A stretch of 64,000 nt of DNA, from positions 62,001-126,000 of the forward strand of contig JALMLS010000215.1 in assembly GCA_038496445.1 (NCBI GenBank), written 5' to 3'. A program made the translations under genes and the position numbers. Below are positions 36,443 through 51,000 of the stretch, piece after piece (position 1 is the first letter of the stretch; each line of letters begins with the position of its first letter). Below the pieces are notes generated by a model, which saw only the letters and a list, made by a program, of their open reading frames with translations, was not told the origin of the DNA and searched no databases. Source of the stretch: Trichosphaerium sp. ATCC 40318. Its lineage: Eukaryota > Discosea > Flabellinia > Trichosidae.

Positions 36443-37432
36443 TTAATTCATCCTCAAAGCAGAAGCTCGTCCGCTGAGCATTGTAACAGTTTTAGTACAA
36501 TCCTGTGAAATTAGGTGCTGTAGTTTATCATGGATCTCCTTCCACTCAGTAAACGAAGGAAGAACAAGTGGGTGAGCATCCAACAAGTCAGCTACAACTT
36601 GAGCAACTTCAATATTTTTCTCATGCAATTCTTTAGCACAAGCTCCGGATAACATTGCTCTACATTGTAACGCAACAGATCTATTATCTGATGATAGCTT
36701 ACCAACGTGAATACCATGACGAATAGCTGAAGGAGTAGTACAATAAACATCACCTGGGTTAATATCAATAGTGGCTTGTTTTCCATCCTTCAAAGTAAAC
36801 CCAACAGTCCTCGATCCATTTAACGTTATTGATAAGTGTAATGCTGAAAACACGTGATCAGTGTGTTGTAAATCTTCCAGTAGATGTGACTTTTCGCCAT
36901 AGTGGACTTGGACTGCGATATTTCTGAAAGCGCCATCGACAAATTGGCCAACAGTTTTCTCTGAAAGACCTAATTTTTTTAACTGTGCTCTTAGATTTAA
37001 AAAGAAATCCTGATTGAGAGCGTGTATGCCGTTTATAAAAGCCACTATTTCTAGAGGTACAGGTGTATGGTTTGTAGTTATTGCATCACCTGTATATTTG
37101 AAGTATCTTGCAGAAGACGTGTAGATAAAGTCTCTTTTTTCTTGTCCATGACATAAAGCCTCCCAATAGTTATGATTTCGCCCGTATTCGTTCCCACGGT
37201 CGTAGTAGAATGGTGTGAACTCCTTACGCTTTGGATTTATCATTTCCTTCTCAAATGGATCAAAGTCGTTGCGCTTTTCTACGGACATGCTCTCAAAAGG
37301 TCCTAGGGAGTCTAAAAGCGCTTTTGTAACATCTTGGCTTAAACCAGGTTGTTTTGCTAATAAAGTAGCACGTTCAAGGCGTCTTGTTGGGCCGCGATAT
37401 ACTTTATCAAGAGCGGTTGATGTATTGCCCAT
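36443..37432 (-). CDS. Intronless 2OG-Fe(II) oxygenase-like protein, possibly N-myristoylated
   Basis: A single 329-codon exon from ATG 37432. The N-terminus MGNTSTAL fits the N-myristoylation consensus (Gly2, Thr6). The segment IAVQVHYGEKSHLL, then LQHTDHVFSALHLSITLNG, then INPGDVYCTTPSAIRHGIHV resembles the double-stranded beta-helix core of 2-oxoglutarate/Fe(II) oxygenases: HTD as the H.D metal motif and RHG about 50 residues later as the distal histidine. A co-substrate arginine is not certain. Lack of introns in this intron-rich setting is odd and could mean retroposition or transfer. The alternative is an unrelated cupin-like fold. Confidence 0.55.
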   Translation of the reverse strand: MGNTSTALDKVYRGPTRRLERATLLAKQPGLSQDVTKALLDSLGPFESMSVEKRNDFDPFEKEMINPKRKEFTPFYYDRGNEYGRNHNYWEALCHGQEKRDFIYTSSARYFKYTGDAITTNHTPVPLEIVAFINGIHALNQDFFLNLRAQLKKLGLSEKTVGQFVDGAFRNIAVQVHYGEKSHLLEDLQHTDHVFSALHLSITLNGSRTVGFTLKDGKQATIDINPGDVYCTTPSAIRHGIHVGKLSSDNRSVALQCRAMLSGACAKELHEKNIEVAQVVADLLDAHPLVLPSFTEWKEIHDKLQHLISQDCTKTVTMLSGRASALRMN

Positions 37433-37715
37433 ATTGTTGAGTAAATTTGTTTTCTGGTAAGCGACATTTATTTGAAAACCAGGCTAAAAACAAAAGCTCA
37501 CTTAACAGCAAGCTTGCACCTTGTTAAGGAGACTTCGTAGTTCCATTTACAAAAAGTTTGCAAGTCTTGAGAATACTGCCGCCGTGACTTACGTGCAATC
37601 CTATTAGGACTCTGAGGAACTAATACCGTGCTAAAAAAAAGTTTTGCTTTTAATCAGCTCTCGGTTGAAAGCATGCAAAATTGTTTTATTAACATAAGTC
37701 AGTTGAGTGCTATTT

Positions 37716-40700
37716 TTATGTGGAAGCTGGTTGGTATGTATCATAGTTTTGTGTAGTATCTATGCCTGTATTCACACCAGATTCTAGTGTTGACTCATCT
37801 TTAATCACTGTAGGTAAACGTTTATTTTTATATCTCTTCTTCCATGCCTTTTTAATTACTTTATGTGTTTCTGCATGTCTAAAAAGAAAACAATTAATCT
37901 GGTGGGTCAACAACGTAATTAATGTTTGTAGTTTAAAATGCACGTGAGCATTATGTATTACTACAATTTAGGCATAGAGTTGAAGAGTTGCTGTTGAGCC
38001 GGAACAGTGGCAATGTTTTTCGTTTGTTTTTTTTGTTGAACATTAAAAAAAAAACTGTAGTGTTTTAAAACGTACCGCTCCATTGTTTCTGGAGATAAAG
38101 CAAATCCGATAACTAAAGTAGCTGCAGCAATATCCAGAAATGTAGATACCATAATAAGAATGACATAGCCAAACGCAAAACCAATAAAAAACCACATAAC
38201 AACCTTTTATATTTGAGTTAAGACAAATTTCTCCTCCAAATTTTGACGTACTAGACTGAGTGGTAGGTCATAAACTGTGCTTCCAAGAAGTCCAGACATA
38301 CCTGCTAGCGCGAAAGCGCCCCAGAATCGTCCAGTACTAAAATTGAGTAAGTACAAGCAATGAAACAAATATCGAAAAGCAGTACTCTAAAACACCATCA
38401 AGTAAATCGTCTGTTACGATTGCTTTAAATCCATGTTTCTTTACTAATTTCAATGTTCTCTTAGCTGCTACAAAGTAGCTTTTACCTATATGTTGTAAGC
38501 AAATACCATTAATTTTCTCAGAAGGACTCACCATAGATAGCAACCTAGTAAACAAAATCAGAAAAAACAAAGAATATTAAAAAAAGCAGCTTGTGCTAGT
38601 ATGACTGTGACTTCAAATCACATACCTGAACAAAAGCGTACTTATTGAATGTACGTAGAATATTCTTGATACAATTAAGAAAGCACATTATAAATGCTTT
38701 GAGCCAAGGCTGCTTTGTGTTTTGTGCCTTTTTAAACAAATACATTGCAATCTACTTTGATTAAGCTCGAATTTCAAAGAACTTAAATACCTTTAGCAAT
38801 GCTACTATTAAAGAACCTAAGCAAATAGATCCAAGAGAATATGTTACTGCATTAAATAGAGCAGTAAATGTTGGATTCTTTGGCATTTCCTTCGTTTTAT
38901 GAAAGAAGTACCTAAACATTAAAATGATTGGAAAAATGTCAAGAGCAATAAATTGTTAGGTACGTACCAGCTGCCTACAGCTCCAGCAATAGTTACTGTA
39001 ACAATGTTCTGGAACACTAGAATGTGTTAGGCGTTGTATAATACAAGAAAACAGGCAACACTAAGTATACAAGTTTTTGATTGATTGATTTTCAATCAAA
39101 CTTTGCTGTTTCTTCTGACCGGTGTTTGGGAGAAATTATGCATACCTTCAAATGTCCAGTAGAATACAAAAAGGAGAAGTATTTCTCCTGCAAATCCAGC
39201 TGGATTTGGTGTAGTTTTAAGCTTAAAGAAAGCACCAAAGAAGAGGCATATCCAACCGGCTTGCCAAAACAGTGAAACAAGCACAACAACAATACTGCCT
39301 ATATTATGCTTTACACTACAGGCAAAAGCATTAGTACCATGACTTCACAATGAAAAGAGTATAATAGTGTCTACACATTACAAAGTATCAAAGAACACGT
39401 GCCTCTTAATAGATACTTTGAGTATCATTGCAACGAAATCTATCTGATTTCTAACGATAAAATACCATATTATCTTCCATACAAGGTAGACTGTAATTAA
39501 TACTCCACCTGGTATATTACCAATTGCATAATTCGCAATAGCGAAAATAAGTAAATTGACAACAGTAAGTACAAGAGTAATCTATAAAAAACAATAAGAA
39601 GTCAACTCACATTACAAAGTCAATAATATGTTTAACGTACCAATATTATTATCCCTGCAAACTTGGATATTATAAAAAGCCACAGTGATGCAATACCCAG
39701 ACCGCCTACAGTGAGCCAAAACGCCATATACACAAACTCAAATCTATACAGCCATATCCAATCGTTCCATCGGCGGAAATACTAAAAAAACAGTTGTAAG
39801 CAAGTTCAACGACTAACAGTAAGCTGGAGTAGCTGTATTGTATCAACAACATATTGAAATAAAAAATCACGTGAACAAGTAAAAATGGCTGATGTTGGTA
39901 CACAAAGGAAGCAAACCAAAAAAGAAGATGAAATTCCAAAAAAAAGTACCTGTTTGAACGCTTCTTTACCTCTTGCTTCAAGATCTTTACAGAATTCTTG
40001 ACCAAGTCCTGTCATAGAATAAGAAAAACCCTCTTTGAACAGTATAGGAACTTCATAACTGTACCTTTAAACAGGCAATTGTTTAGGTTGAATTTTGTTA
40101 TTTGTTCAAAAACATCTTTGAAACATGAAGATGCTAAATCAGCAATATCCTCTCCTTTTACAAGCTTCTTCAGCCCATCTAGAAATATTTGATATACTTG
40201 ATTAGCCTAAGAACATTCATCAGCATCTAAACACTTATTTACAAGCGTACACCGCCCGGGAGAGCACGAGTAAGTGCATAGTCAACACAATTTGGTATTC
40301 CTCCTGTACCAAGTGATACAAGCTTACCAAGACACTTATCATACAGGTCTTAACAACCCAGTTAGTATTTAGAGAGGTGGAAGTGAACATCTTTTAAGGA
40401 AATATGTACCTGGATCGCCGCCTGTTAGTTTGTTAATGCCAAGTTCAAGGCACTTTGAAGAGGCTAAATCAAGGCCGTTTGCAAACTCTGAAACACATGT
40501 TTGAACAAGTGTGTCGGTAAGATTCTGTCCAATAATAGGCGATAAATTATCACTGACGCACTCTATGAGATCGTCTAGTATAAAGAGTGTTAAAAGCAAT
40601 AACCTGAGAACTGACAAAAAGACAAGGAAAAAAGCAGTACCTGGCTTGTTCTTATGGTTTTCTAAACATTCCTTGTAAGGTACAACTGCATCCAAAGACA

Positions 40701-41919
40701 GCTGCTCAACAACAAACACTGAGCAGTTTTCAGCAGCTCCTGGTGACCTGTAGGTATGTTAATCAAATGAATAGTAAATAAGCTCACTTTGTAAGGATAG
40801 GAGATAGGCAAGTGTTGAGAATGTCTGTTACTTGAGATACATTGAATATTGATCCAAGTCCATATTTAGCACAGTTCTCTAATGCTGTACTGCCATTCTT
40901 AAATTGGAGACATTGATTAAATGCTTCAGTTAAAGCAGGAGGAATAGCTAGAAAGCATAATAATAAGCGAATAATGACAGAAGATGAGAAAGAACAAAAC
41001 AAACAAAAAAAAAAAGAAACAGTCTGCAAGAACGCAATAACTGTTTCTAACATCCAAGACTTTATGACGTACTCTGTCTCTTTGTGCCTCCATCATCAAC
41101 AGTGAAAGTTTCAATACCATATTCTATGCATTTTTCACGTGCATCAGGATCACCCCTTATGACATACGTTAAGCATCCATCATATATGGATTTTTCTCCT
41201 ACTGGGTCTGTGCTAACCAGTCCTCCCTTGGAATCTGACTCCTAGTACAATCATAAGATATAACATTGTTTTAAAAACAAGCAAATAAAGGGTAAGGAGC
41301 AACCTTATCTTGTACTCTAACTACAACATGGATTGGCAAAAAGCGAAAAACCAAAAAAAAAAAGGAAGGAATTGTGACTTCCGTTCCGTGTTTAGTTACA
41401 TCTTTACTGTAAAAGGCCTAACCCCCAAAGAGTTCTAAAATGGCTTGCTTGTGCTTTTTAACTACTTTGTTAATGCTGGGTAGGACTCTCAGTGACAATG
41501 TAACGTGGAAGTTCGTTATTCTTTTTGACGGATCTTTCTTTAAAATCTAACTTAAAACGAGAATTCTTGACGTACCACAAACCCGCATATTGACGCAGTT
41601 GTTAGGTCTCTTATACCTAGTACGCCCAATACAGCAACAATGCTTACTAAAATGAGAAACAAAACAGCAAATGGTATATCTCTGTATATAACAGTTAGAA
41701 ACAGCGCTCAGTAATGAAAAGACGTTTATAAAAGCTCAAAAAAAGGAAAATCAAATATTTCTCGCCAAAACCCGCATTACATATAATGTTTGCGTATTAA
41801 AACGCGGATAGACATAAAAAAAGAGGTTCAACGTGCCTACATTTTCGTTTCGCTTTATGACAAACCTGAAGTTCTTTACGAACTACAAGCGACTCCGCTC
41901 TTTGCGTAGCAGGTTGCAT
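37716..41919 (-). CDS. SLC44 (CTL) choline transporter-like protein
   Basis: Exon 1 (ATG 41919) reads MQPATQRAESLVVRKELQ and ends KRKC before a GC-AG intron (donor GCACGT at 41836-41831). Exon 2 continues RDIPFAVLFLILVSIVAVLG, the first membrane span. A long Cys-containing extracellular loop follows (DGCLTY, EKCIEYGIETFTVDDGGT, FNQCLQFKNGSTALENCAKY, YKECLENHKNK), as in the family. Several membrane spans and the CTL signature follow: KAFIMCFLNCIKNILRTFNK, then VAIYGKSYFVAAKRTLKLV across an intron, then FAFGYVILIMVSTFLDIAAA. The cytoplasmic tail ends TYQPAST at 37716. Family members move choline or related amines across plasma or organelle membranes. Exons between 39300 and 40250 are read only in outline. 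Confidence 0.85.
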
Positions 41920-42087
41920 AAACAGTATAAAGCGTGTTTGAGCGAGAGTAACAGAAAATGGAAAGCTAACTTAACATCTCTAAGTCGTTACGTTTTTGCC
42001 ACAACTTTTCACGTACTTCCACTAGTATTCTAGCTCCCAACTTTTTTTTTATTCTTCGGCCACTATATCACTTCTAACCCACATCTA

Positions 42088-45000
42088 ATGCCCAGTGTTT
42101 ATCTCAGTAAGCTGGAAATTACCGCCTTTACTTTTATAAAAGTTTTCCTTGCAAACTGGAAGAAACAGTATAAAATATCAGGGGAAATACGCCTTTCAAA
42201 ATACCTCCAATGATGATGAAGGTGGCAGTAGTAAGGAGAGGTATTATTCTTTAATCATTTGTTTTGAAAGCATCTGTGTTGAGTTTATTGTAGATGCTCT
42301 ATTTCGCTTCTAATATCTAACAAGACACAAGATGAAAGTTTATGCACTGAAAAACCTCTTGCGAGCACGTGCTATACAGATGTATTAGGCGAAAAAAGTT
42401 GACAAATTTTCTGAATTTGTTTTAACGCCATCATAGCCACAAGTCGTATAATAAGGCCTTCGATATCACCATGTATCGCTGTAGAAAGCAATACAGAGTA
42501 ACAACCGCGCTGACATGTGAAGTCGGGTTTGAAGCGTCTTGTAAGAGTACATTCCCACAAAGTAAGTCTATACGAACCACAACGTACTCAGTTTGTATTA
42601 ATTTTTTGTTCTAAGCTGAGCCTCATTATTATTGTGTCAAGGAAGACATAGTCGTACGCATGAGGATACTCTCAACCTTTCTACAACGGTTTTTTCCTCT
42701 TTTCCAGAAAATTTTACACCGCTTAACGATTTGAAGGCTTGTACTGTTTGTGGTAAGGCACTAAGACCGTATATGCCTTGGGATAGGCCTTTGATGTACA
42801 TTGACAACATTGATCTTCACAGGTAAGTAATGATTGCGTATTTATCACGTGTATACTAAAATAAACAAGACCAGCACATTGCGCTTTGGCTTTACAGTTC
42901 AAAGAAATAAAACCAGAGGTTGATCAACAGTGCCACACTATTCGAACAATTTTGAACGTCTGACTGTTTTACTCTTAGCACGTGCGTATAGACACGAATT
43001 TGATACAAAAGAAAGATCAAGAAGGCTCGAAATGGAGCCCTTGCTTGCCGCCACAACCATTTGGTATGTTGTGTACAAAGCTGCTTATATCACATGTCTA
43101 ACTAAGTTCTAGTGTTGCAAGAATACTATGGCGTGACAACAAAAGACCACAAACAATCGTGTTACATAACTAAGGTAATCCAAACAAATATACCCTTCAT
43201 GAACTAACACGTGGGTACTTTCTAGCAAAGGATTCGTGGTACTCGATATAAAGGTAACGCCGTCTTGTTTACGAAAGTATCAAAAGTTGTAAACTCACGT
43301 TTGTTTTTTTTAGCGTTTACCATCCCTACACCACCAAAGCATGAGAGGGGAGATTACTTTCCTCATCTTAAAGATCTACCAGTTGATTTATGTGAAGCTT
43401 CATGGATCTTGAGGTTTAAAACAGACAGAATTGACTTGAAAGAAAACGTGATTTGGTTCATTGTACAAACTGCCTTTTTGTCAACGAAACTAACTTTGTT
43501 CACAGATTCCGTCATTATTCGCTTTAGATAGACCACTGACTTCAATAAACATGCTACAGGTAATTAAAATAATGTTGACCCTAACTAGAGGTGAAAACCA
43601 TTAATGATTGTGTCATTATGGAAGCACGATTTACCTTTTTTTGTTATACTTAAAAACCTAGGCTGTGAACTTTGATACATCAAAACTAAGTGTGTCTCCT
43701 CCATCTCCAACTGGTACTGATTCTCCGAGCCTCCTTGGTTCCAAATGTACTACAGCAATGTCTTAAATCTCTTTCTATTTCTCATTATAAAAACGCAGCT
43801 TCAGAACAAGACAAGGATTCCTCAGACCCAGACTCAGACTCAGACTCTGAACTACCTAATAATTACACCAAACTATACGGTGGTATTGATAATATCACAT
43901 ACTTGAACTACAATGAAAGCAATAATGAATCTTATGATGATGAAGGATCAGAAAGGTTACCAACAACAGCTTACTCATCACTTGCATTATCTGGAAACAA
44001 AGAACAAGAACAGGATTCAGATGAAGACATACCGCTTCATACTGAAGCGTATGGTCAGTCTCAGAACCTCAACACCTCCTCCGATGATCTAACGGCTGGA
44101 ATGCACGCTGGAGCATACGCTGCGGCCAATATAGGTACGAGATATCATCGTTCAAGCTTTAATTTTACATCATGTCGTAGAACAATACGTTGAAGAGAAG
44201 GACGTAGAAGTACCACAGGAGGTGCAGACTTCTAATCTTCAAGAGAATTACACCCTAGATGCTGATTGTGATGATTACAGTGCTTATACAAATCCAAGTA
44301 TAACCCCATACACAGAACCAACTATGACCGATGTAACGCCTTATGAAGAACCAAACACTTCAGTGACATACTTGAGCGAAGATGATAAACAAGGCGAAGT
44401 GACATATCTTAGCCCAGAGAACATAGATGACAGCACTGTTTCATATCAAGAGCCAGAATCAGCAACATACACTCTCGATGAAAGCGGTGAAGAAGAAGAC
44501 AATAAGAGTGCAAAAAGTGAACAAGGACACACTTACTTGTCAAGTACTGTTGATACCGACGATATGAGTGAAGGTAACTTCAAGTTATGAATCTGTTTGA
44601 GTATGATAAACAAGCTTTTAGGTTCTGAACAGGGTTACACATACGCAAATGTAGAATTACAAGATGTGGACAAGACGGAATTGACATCCTCAAAGCCTTC
44701 ATCAAGAGGTAAAGAAAGTTATTCTATTTCTCACAACTTATCTGTGTGCTTGTATATAGATTGGAATTCTGAGTTTCAAGTGTTATTTGCGTATAGACCT
44801 AAAGGATTAGATGATAAATTAGAGTACTTGTATAAACTCAGTACGCTCTCAAAACAATTTATTGATATTGCGAGTAAATCAGGAAGGCACGTTTTTTTTT
44901 CCTAGTTTTTTCTCTATGTTGTCATAAGCAATTAGTTTGTTTGTCCTTTGTATTTCTTTCTCTTATGATTGTATTAAGGGTAATCATAAATGAGAGAAGT

Positions 45001-48000
45001 ATTCCTAATCACCAGAAGACAATTAAACCTGTCAATGTAGGTGGCATTGCTGGAGGCGAGAAGGTATGACAAGCTTCAAGTTGTGTTGATTAAGTTGTAA
45101 CTGATTTGATTTGCGTACTAGTACATTCATAGCGGAATCTTTTTCAAGTTTGCAATCGATCCTTATGGTATCTATGGTGGTGATGAATTTGCATCAAAGG
45201 CCGCAGGTAAGAAACCCAATGATTTAAATCAAAGAGGTTACCTTTTTTTTTTTTTCCTCTGATCTTTTCGATTAAGGACATGAATTGAATGGACTTAAAG
45301 CGTACTACAACAGCCATATTGATGGATTACATTTTCCGTTTATGGTTGTTCTTGATTACAAAGGATACAGACTCATCGGTACGTCATTTTAGACGTTTAT
45401 TGAATAGCCTTGAATGAAAGTTTTCTCTTTTTGATACTGTTTGTTTATAGCAACGACTTGTTTACCGATAACTGGTGATTCTACGTTGATCTATGGAAGT
45501 GCAAATGGAGGGAAAACAATCCATAAAGATGATCCTCATTTCAACAAACTGATGAAGGAAGCTGCAGAAAAACTTCATATAAAGGGTCATATGGTATGTC
45601 TATTCTACTACAAACACGGACTATCTATTCCAGCTACTGTGATGATATTCTCTTATTTTTTGAAAGGCTGGAAACACTAAACTTGAAGAGATATTTGGTC
45701 CTGTTGATATTGAAGGACATAAAGGAAAAGATGGAAGGTAAACAGTTTTTGAAAAAAAATACATCAACGAAAATGATAACTTTCTTACAAACGCTTGTTC
45801 CATAGATACTACGTTTTGGATACCGCTCGCATTTATCCACCTGTAAGCAAATAATACCACTACCAAATGAGTGAATCTAGAGTGATATGCAGTTTGTATA
45901 GCGTTCAAAAAAAACAGTTTAAAATTCTGAGTTTATTCTTAAGTTTAACTAGGAACCGCTTCGTCAGACTTTTATTGCAGTAAAAATACCAGCAGATCAT
46001 AAAAGAGAACTTATAGGCTACACGTATCCATCAATAACTCGATCAGTTCATCCATTCAGAACACCAGGATTGGACAATGATCCAGAAAAATTCCAACATC
46101 TAGATCGTACGTTTTTATCAAATGAATGACCATGTGTTCCCTTGTTGAGTTTCATGTTTAGCTATTGAGGAGATACAGCTTCCAGCTAATAAATTTGAAG
46201 ATCAAGTCGGAAAAATATTAAGCCAATATGTCAATAAGTGCTATGGAAAACTAAAGGCAATTATTACGAAAGATAATTTCTTAGAAGGAAGTCTGTTTCA
46301 TGCAGCACCTGTGATCAGTGGTGATTTAAATGCAAGGGATTTTATTAACTCAAGAGCATCTACTATAGTAGGTAAAGTAGTGTATGGTGACTGTATACTA
46401 GTTCTCAAAGGTAAGCTAAAAACAGAAAAAAAAAATACTCACTCAGCATCATTGTTAAGGTAGAAAGTCGGCGCATTTATACAAGTTACTTAGACAATCT
46501 TACCTCAATGTTCTGCGACAGAAGTTTCCAAATAAGCCTCTATCATCAGACGCTTTTACAAGATTTGGGAGACATGATAAACTTGTACATAACAAGGAAG
46601 TGACAGGTATACAAGTTACTTCTTTTTTTGGTTAATAATGTTCATACCAATTATTTAGACGCTTTCTTCTACCTTCTTGATGACCATTGGAAAGAATGTA
46701 AAAAAGAGATTAACGTACGTCACACGTGATTTGTCACGATTATTTTGATTGAGTCTTGTAGTCACCGAACTTTCATCCAACACAAAAAGAGTTCTTGTCT
46801 TTCTTGCAAAACAAAGGATTCAATATGAGGTTTCTAGGTACCTTCATTTCCAAGCTTTACCTTCACCATTGTTGACCCTTTTTCAAAGGATTTATCCGAC
46901 CTCAACTAGAAGATGTATCTTGCGGTGATATTCTACAGTCCATGTTGCTGCTTGAAATGATAGCTCGAGTTACAAAGGCTTATCTAAGGTATTTTTACCG
47001 TGATTTGTTTGAATATTTACTCATTTACTTCAGGAAGAGACTGCAAGCAGTTGATAGTAAGGACGCTCCCAGAGTTGTTGTTAATCATTTCAACTTGATA
47101 TTTGGAAACTCTGACGCCTCTGATTATTTCTGGAAGACATTTGTTAAGATACAAATCGGTAAGTGCTTACTTATAACTTGACTTTCGAGTTTACTTTTCT
47201 TTCAGTTGTCAAGTTTGCTATTTATGGCGGCTTGGCACTCACAAGCGAAGAGATCAAAACAACACACGATCTACGCTCTAGTGTCAATTTACAGAGCTTG
47301 TTTCAACTGATGCAAGAGAAAGTTGGCGTTCAATTCAAGCCTGAAATCCAAGTACAATTAACTCTTTTACAATTCTCTTCTTTTTCGTTTTAATTACTTT
47401 GTAACGTAGGATCGATTTGTTGCTGATGCTGAGTTTCTTTCATCACCTTTTCCTTTCAGTGAGTTTGATGTATTAGAGTTGACAATCCTTCAGAAAAATA
47501 TGTTGTATCCAGAACTCAACAATGACATTTTAAATTGTATTCATCAAAAGACTGAGCATGACGGTACATACAAGCCCTCCACCCGCTTTTGTCTTCCCGG
47601 CATGTACTAACTTTGGAACCTGCCATAGGTGTTATTGACTATCAAGGGCGACACGAACTTTATGCAAAGTTCTTTGGCGAAAAAAGCAAACAGGTGACAC
47701 AACATTGTTTATGTAACAAACTTCATTCTTATTGTAGGTCGCTCATAATTTTGTTAATATGGCATGGATGGACCTACATCATTCTCGAGTTCCTGATATG
47801 ACTACTAATATTAACAAGTACGTAATTGTGTTACTTCATTAATTGTTTGCTTAAAGTTTTAACAGGGCGCTTGATGTGTTTTCTCATTGTGTAACAAAAA
47901 CACCATTGGAAGTTTGTGTTAAGACCTATTACATGATGGGAGTGGTTTGCATATCTAATAAGGGCTATGCTCAAGCAGAATCATTCCTTAGAGCATCTTA

Positions 48001-51000
48001 TTGGGCTCTCACAAAGCTCACTGGAGCAGCGTACTACAACTTTGCTTTGGATGTTTAACTGAACTTCTGTTTAGTCATGATCCTGTCAATGACCATATAT
48101 TCCTTGAGACAGATACCTCTTTCTCTCTATTCATTCTAGCTAAACTATCTTATGTTGTTCGGATGCAAGGTCGTCTTCACGAGGCAGCTGGATATGCCAA
48201 CAAGTTCGTAAATCTCTGGAAGTATGCTGGTTAATTTTAGAACAAAGCATTAAAGTATATTCACATTTTTCTTTCCCTAGGTACTTTGGTGTATCTCCAA
48301 TGGGATCTCCTGCTAGACAATTTGAATACTTTGGTGAAGATGTATTCTTGATGTTCGTCACATCTCTTGAATGGCTAATTGTAAGACGTTTTCAGATATG
48401 ACTTTTTTTTCCTTTTTACTCATTGTTGGAATTTGTTTTAGGAATTTGCAACTGTCGGCCAAAATAAACTCATGAAATGTATAGCAGTTGAAGAAATACT
48501 TACTAATCAGGCTCAACGCCATCAAGATATAACAATTAGTTATTCGAAAAGCGAGACACGTAGCACGTGAATTTTTTTCTTTTCTTGCGATTTATTTCTA
48601 ACATTTGTTTTGATCTTCAATGTACTAATGGTTTGTACGAAAATCAGGAAAGGAGCCAGACAACTTATTGTATACACTCTCACATAGGAGGATAAATCCA
48701 GTTATGAAAGATATCCAAATGTTTAATATCTTCAAGTGGTTCTACACTCACAACAAACAAGAGCATGAACAAATGAACAGTGAAGAATTTACCAATACTT
48801 TAAATGACCGCTGTACGTTCTTTAATCTTATCTGATTCATATATTTGTGTACGTCATAACGAGCTATATGATTGACTATTCTATCATAGTGATGCTTCAT
48901 AAATTGACAGACTACAGCGGACGCACACTTTCACCAAAAGTACTTTTTTATGTTTTCTTCTTTGTCACTTATTCTTTTTCTTTCAGGTTCTTGATGTGTA
49001 CATGAAGTCAGAATCGTACAAAGACTCCTACTATACTAACAGTTAGTATTTGTCTGCTATTAAAGTTTATTAATACCATTCGAACAGGTTTGGCGTATGA
49101 TATGTGTTTAGTAAATACAACTACTTTTCAGTTGTTTGAAAGTACACACTATAAATTGAACTACACATCAAGTATAGAATACAATCCTATACATAAAATA
49201 GACCCTAACAAATCTCGGATATCCATTGACTATTCGTGGCACCTAGCAGAGTAAGTGCTTTGGAAGAAAAAAAGTATTTTTTCTTTCTTATTTTTTTCTT
49301 ATTTTTGTTTTTTTTTAGGGAAGCTTATTTCAGGAACAAGGTATGTTACATGTAGTACTATGTAATTTATAACCTCATTTATATAGGGTAATTCTTTGAC
49401 AACTCCCGCCAATGTAGTTATATGGGAATGGACTAAAAAAGAAGACGGAAATGCAACAAATGGATTGTACATTATTCAGAAATATTTATTTCTCATACTC
49501 TAACTTTTTGTTAGCTACTCTAGGAAGGCGATAGCAAATAATGTGGTATATGCCATAAAACCTGGGACGGGTACAAAACATCACTAGGCATATCACAAGA
49601 CAACAGTTTTTTTAGGAAGGTCTAAAGTTACATTTCCGTTTAAAAAGGTAGAGGAACCTTTTTTTTGAAACAAAACTCCACTTACTTTGTTAGGATCGAA
49701 TGTACACACTCTCAGTTGATTTGGGTTATGGTAAATCATCTGTTATTATCGCTGGTACAACAAACATAACTGCAATCTATATATTAACCACTATTAAGGA
49801 CGTACAATATCCATGATTTCAAAAGGTTAAAAACATAGACAACAGAACTTAACGTTTGCTAATACAGTTACTAGAACAAAAATTTATTACTCAAAGCACC
49901 AACAAGTCATTCACAGCTCCTCTTTTCCCTCACATTAACCCTCACTTTAACGATGAAGATATAATGTAAGAAAATACGTCATAAATCATCGAGTTTTTAG
50001 TAAATAACTAACAATCACTTTAGAGCTTGGAACTACAATGGCGAAGCTCAAGTGATCGAAGAGAAGCATTATAATCGAGAAGAACCAAGAACAGTAGTGT
50101 GGACACGTCATGGAGACTTATGGCAATCCAAGACACTCCCAGCCGGCAAGCCTTCAAAATACTCTTTTCTTAAAATAGCAACTAACTTCCCTGTTTAGAA
50201 CTTCCTCCGCAAACAAAGTTCAAGTAATAATTCGAGCCTAGTCACAACTTCATTGCATTCATCTAACGTAATTTTTTTGTAGCGGACTTTTGAAGCAGTC
50301 CATTATTCATCCACCTCCTTTGACATTTATTCGTCTGGATATTCCTCCAAAGTTAAAAATATCTTCGATTTGCATGTCTGCCTCTCACTGTGCTTTCCTT
50401 GATGATAATACAGGACGTATATATACTTGGGGAAAGAATGACATTGGTCAACTTGGTCTTGGAGACAAGGTTAGTATGAGTCGTTTGTTGTACGCGTTTT
50501 TGCTTAACGTTTCTTCAGACAGACAGAAATCATCCAAGATTGGTCGAAAAGATGGGTGACGTTCCAGTGAGGTAATGATAAATAAGGCTTCAGAGTAGTA
50601 CAGTTGCTTACTATTATAAAGATACTTGAGCGTTTGTTATGGGAGATCATTCGCTGTCACAAAAGAGGTATTGACTTTCTTCTTTTTTTCTTTTTTCTTT
50701 TGTTAAAGGGTGTCTCATATCAGTGGGGCTTGGACTTTGGACTATTTCCAACACCGCTTCCTGATGATTACTTTGATTCTGGTATAAAGGAAGAGATTGT
50801 ATCGTTCCATGGAGCAAACTGTAAGGAAACTACTTGTTTATTTGAAAGCTGAAGTGTTTGTTTTTTTTGTAGTCAACCCTCGAGGAAATGTTAGTAGCTT
50901 TTACTCACCAGATGTACAAAGATTCCAAGACTATTTATGCTTTTATGTCACAAAGGTTCGGTGTTTTTTTTCGATACAGATCCTTTTTTACTTACAAGTC

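Noticed and set aside
36592-36786. Minus-strand ORF inside the 2OG-like gene
   Set aside because: It is an out-of-frame shadow of the 329-codon exon.
41833-42033. Plus-strand basic ORF (MTNLKFFTNYKRLRSLRS)
   Set aside because: It lies opposite the first SLC44 exon on the minus strand, which joins in frame to the first membrane span.
42372-42626. Minus-strand frame with one in-frame TGA, considered as a selenoprotein
   Set aside because: It overlaps the plus-strand giant gene, no SECIS-like hairpin is apparent, and no Sec family is recognised.
50197-50303. Gene boundary between Clu and RCC1 parts at TAG 50197-50199
   Set aside because: Using the AG at 50301 as acceptor keeps frame from IATNFP to QSIIHPPPLTF, and no start codon lies between.
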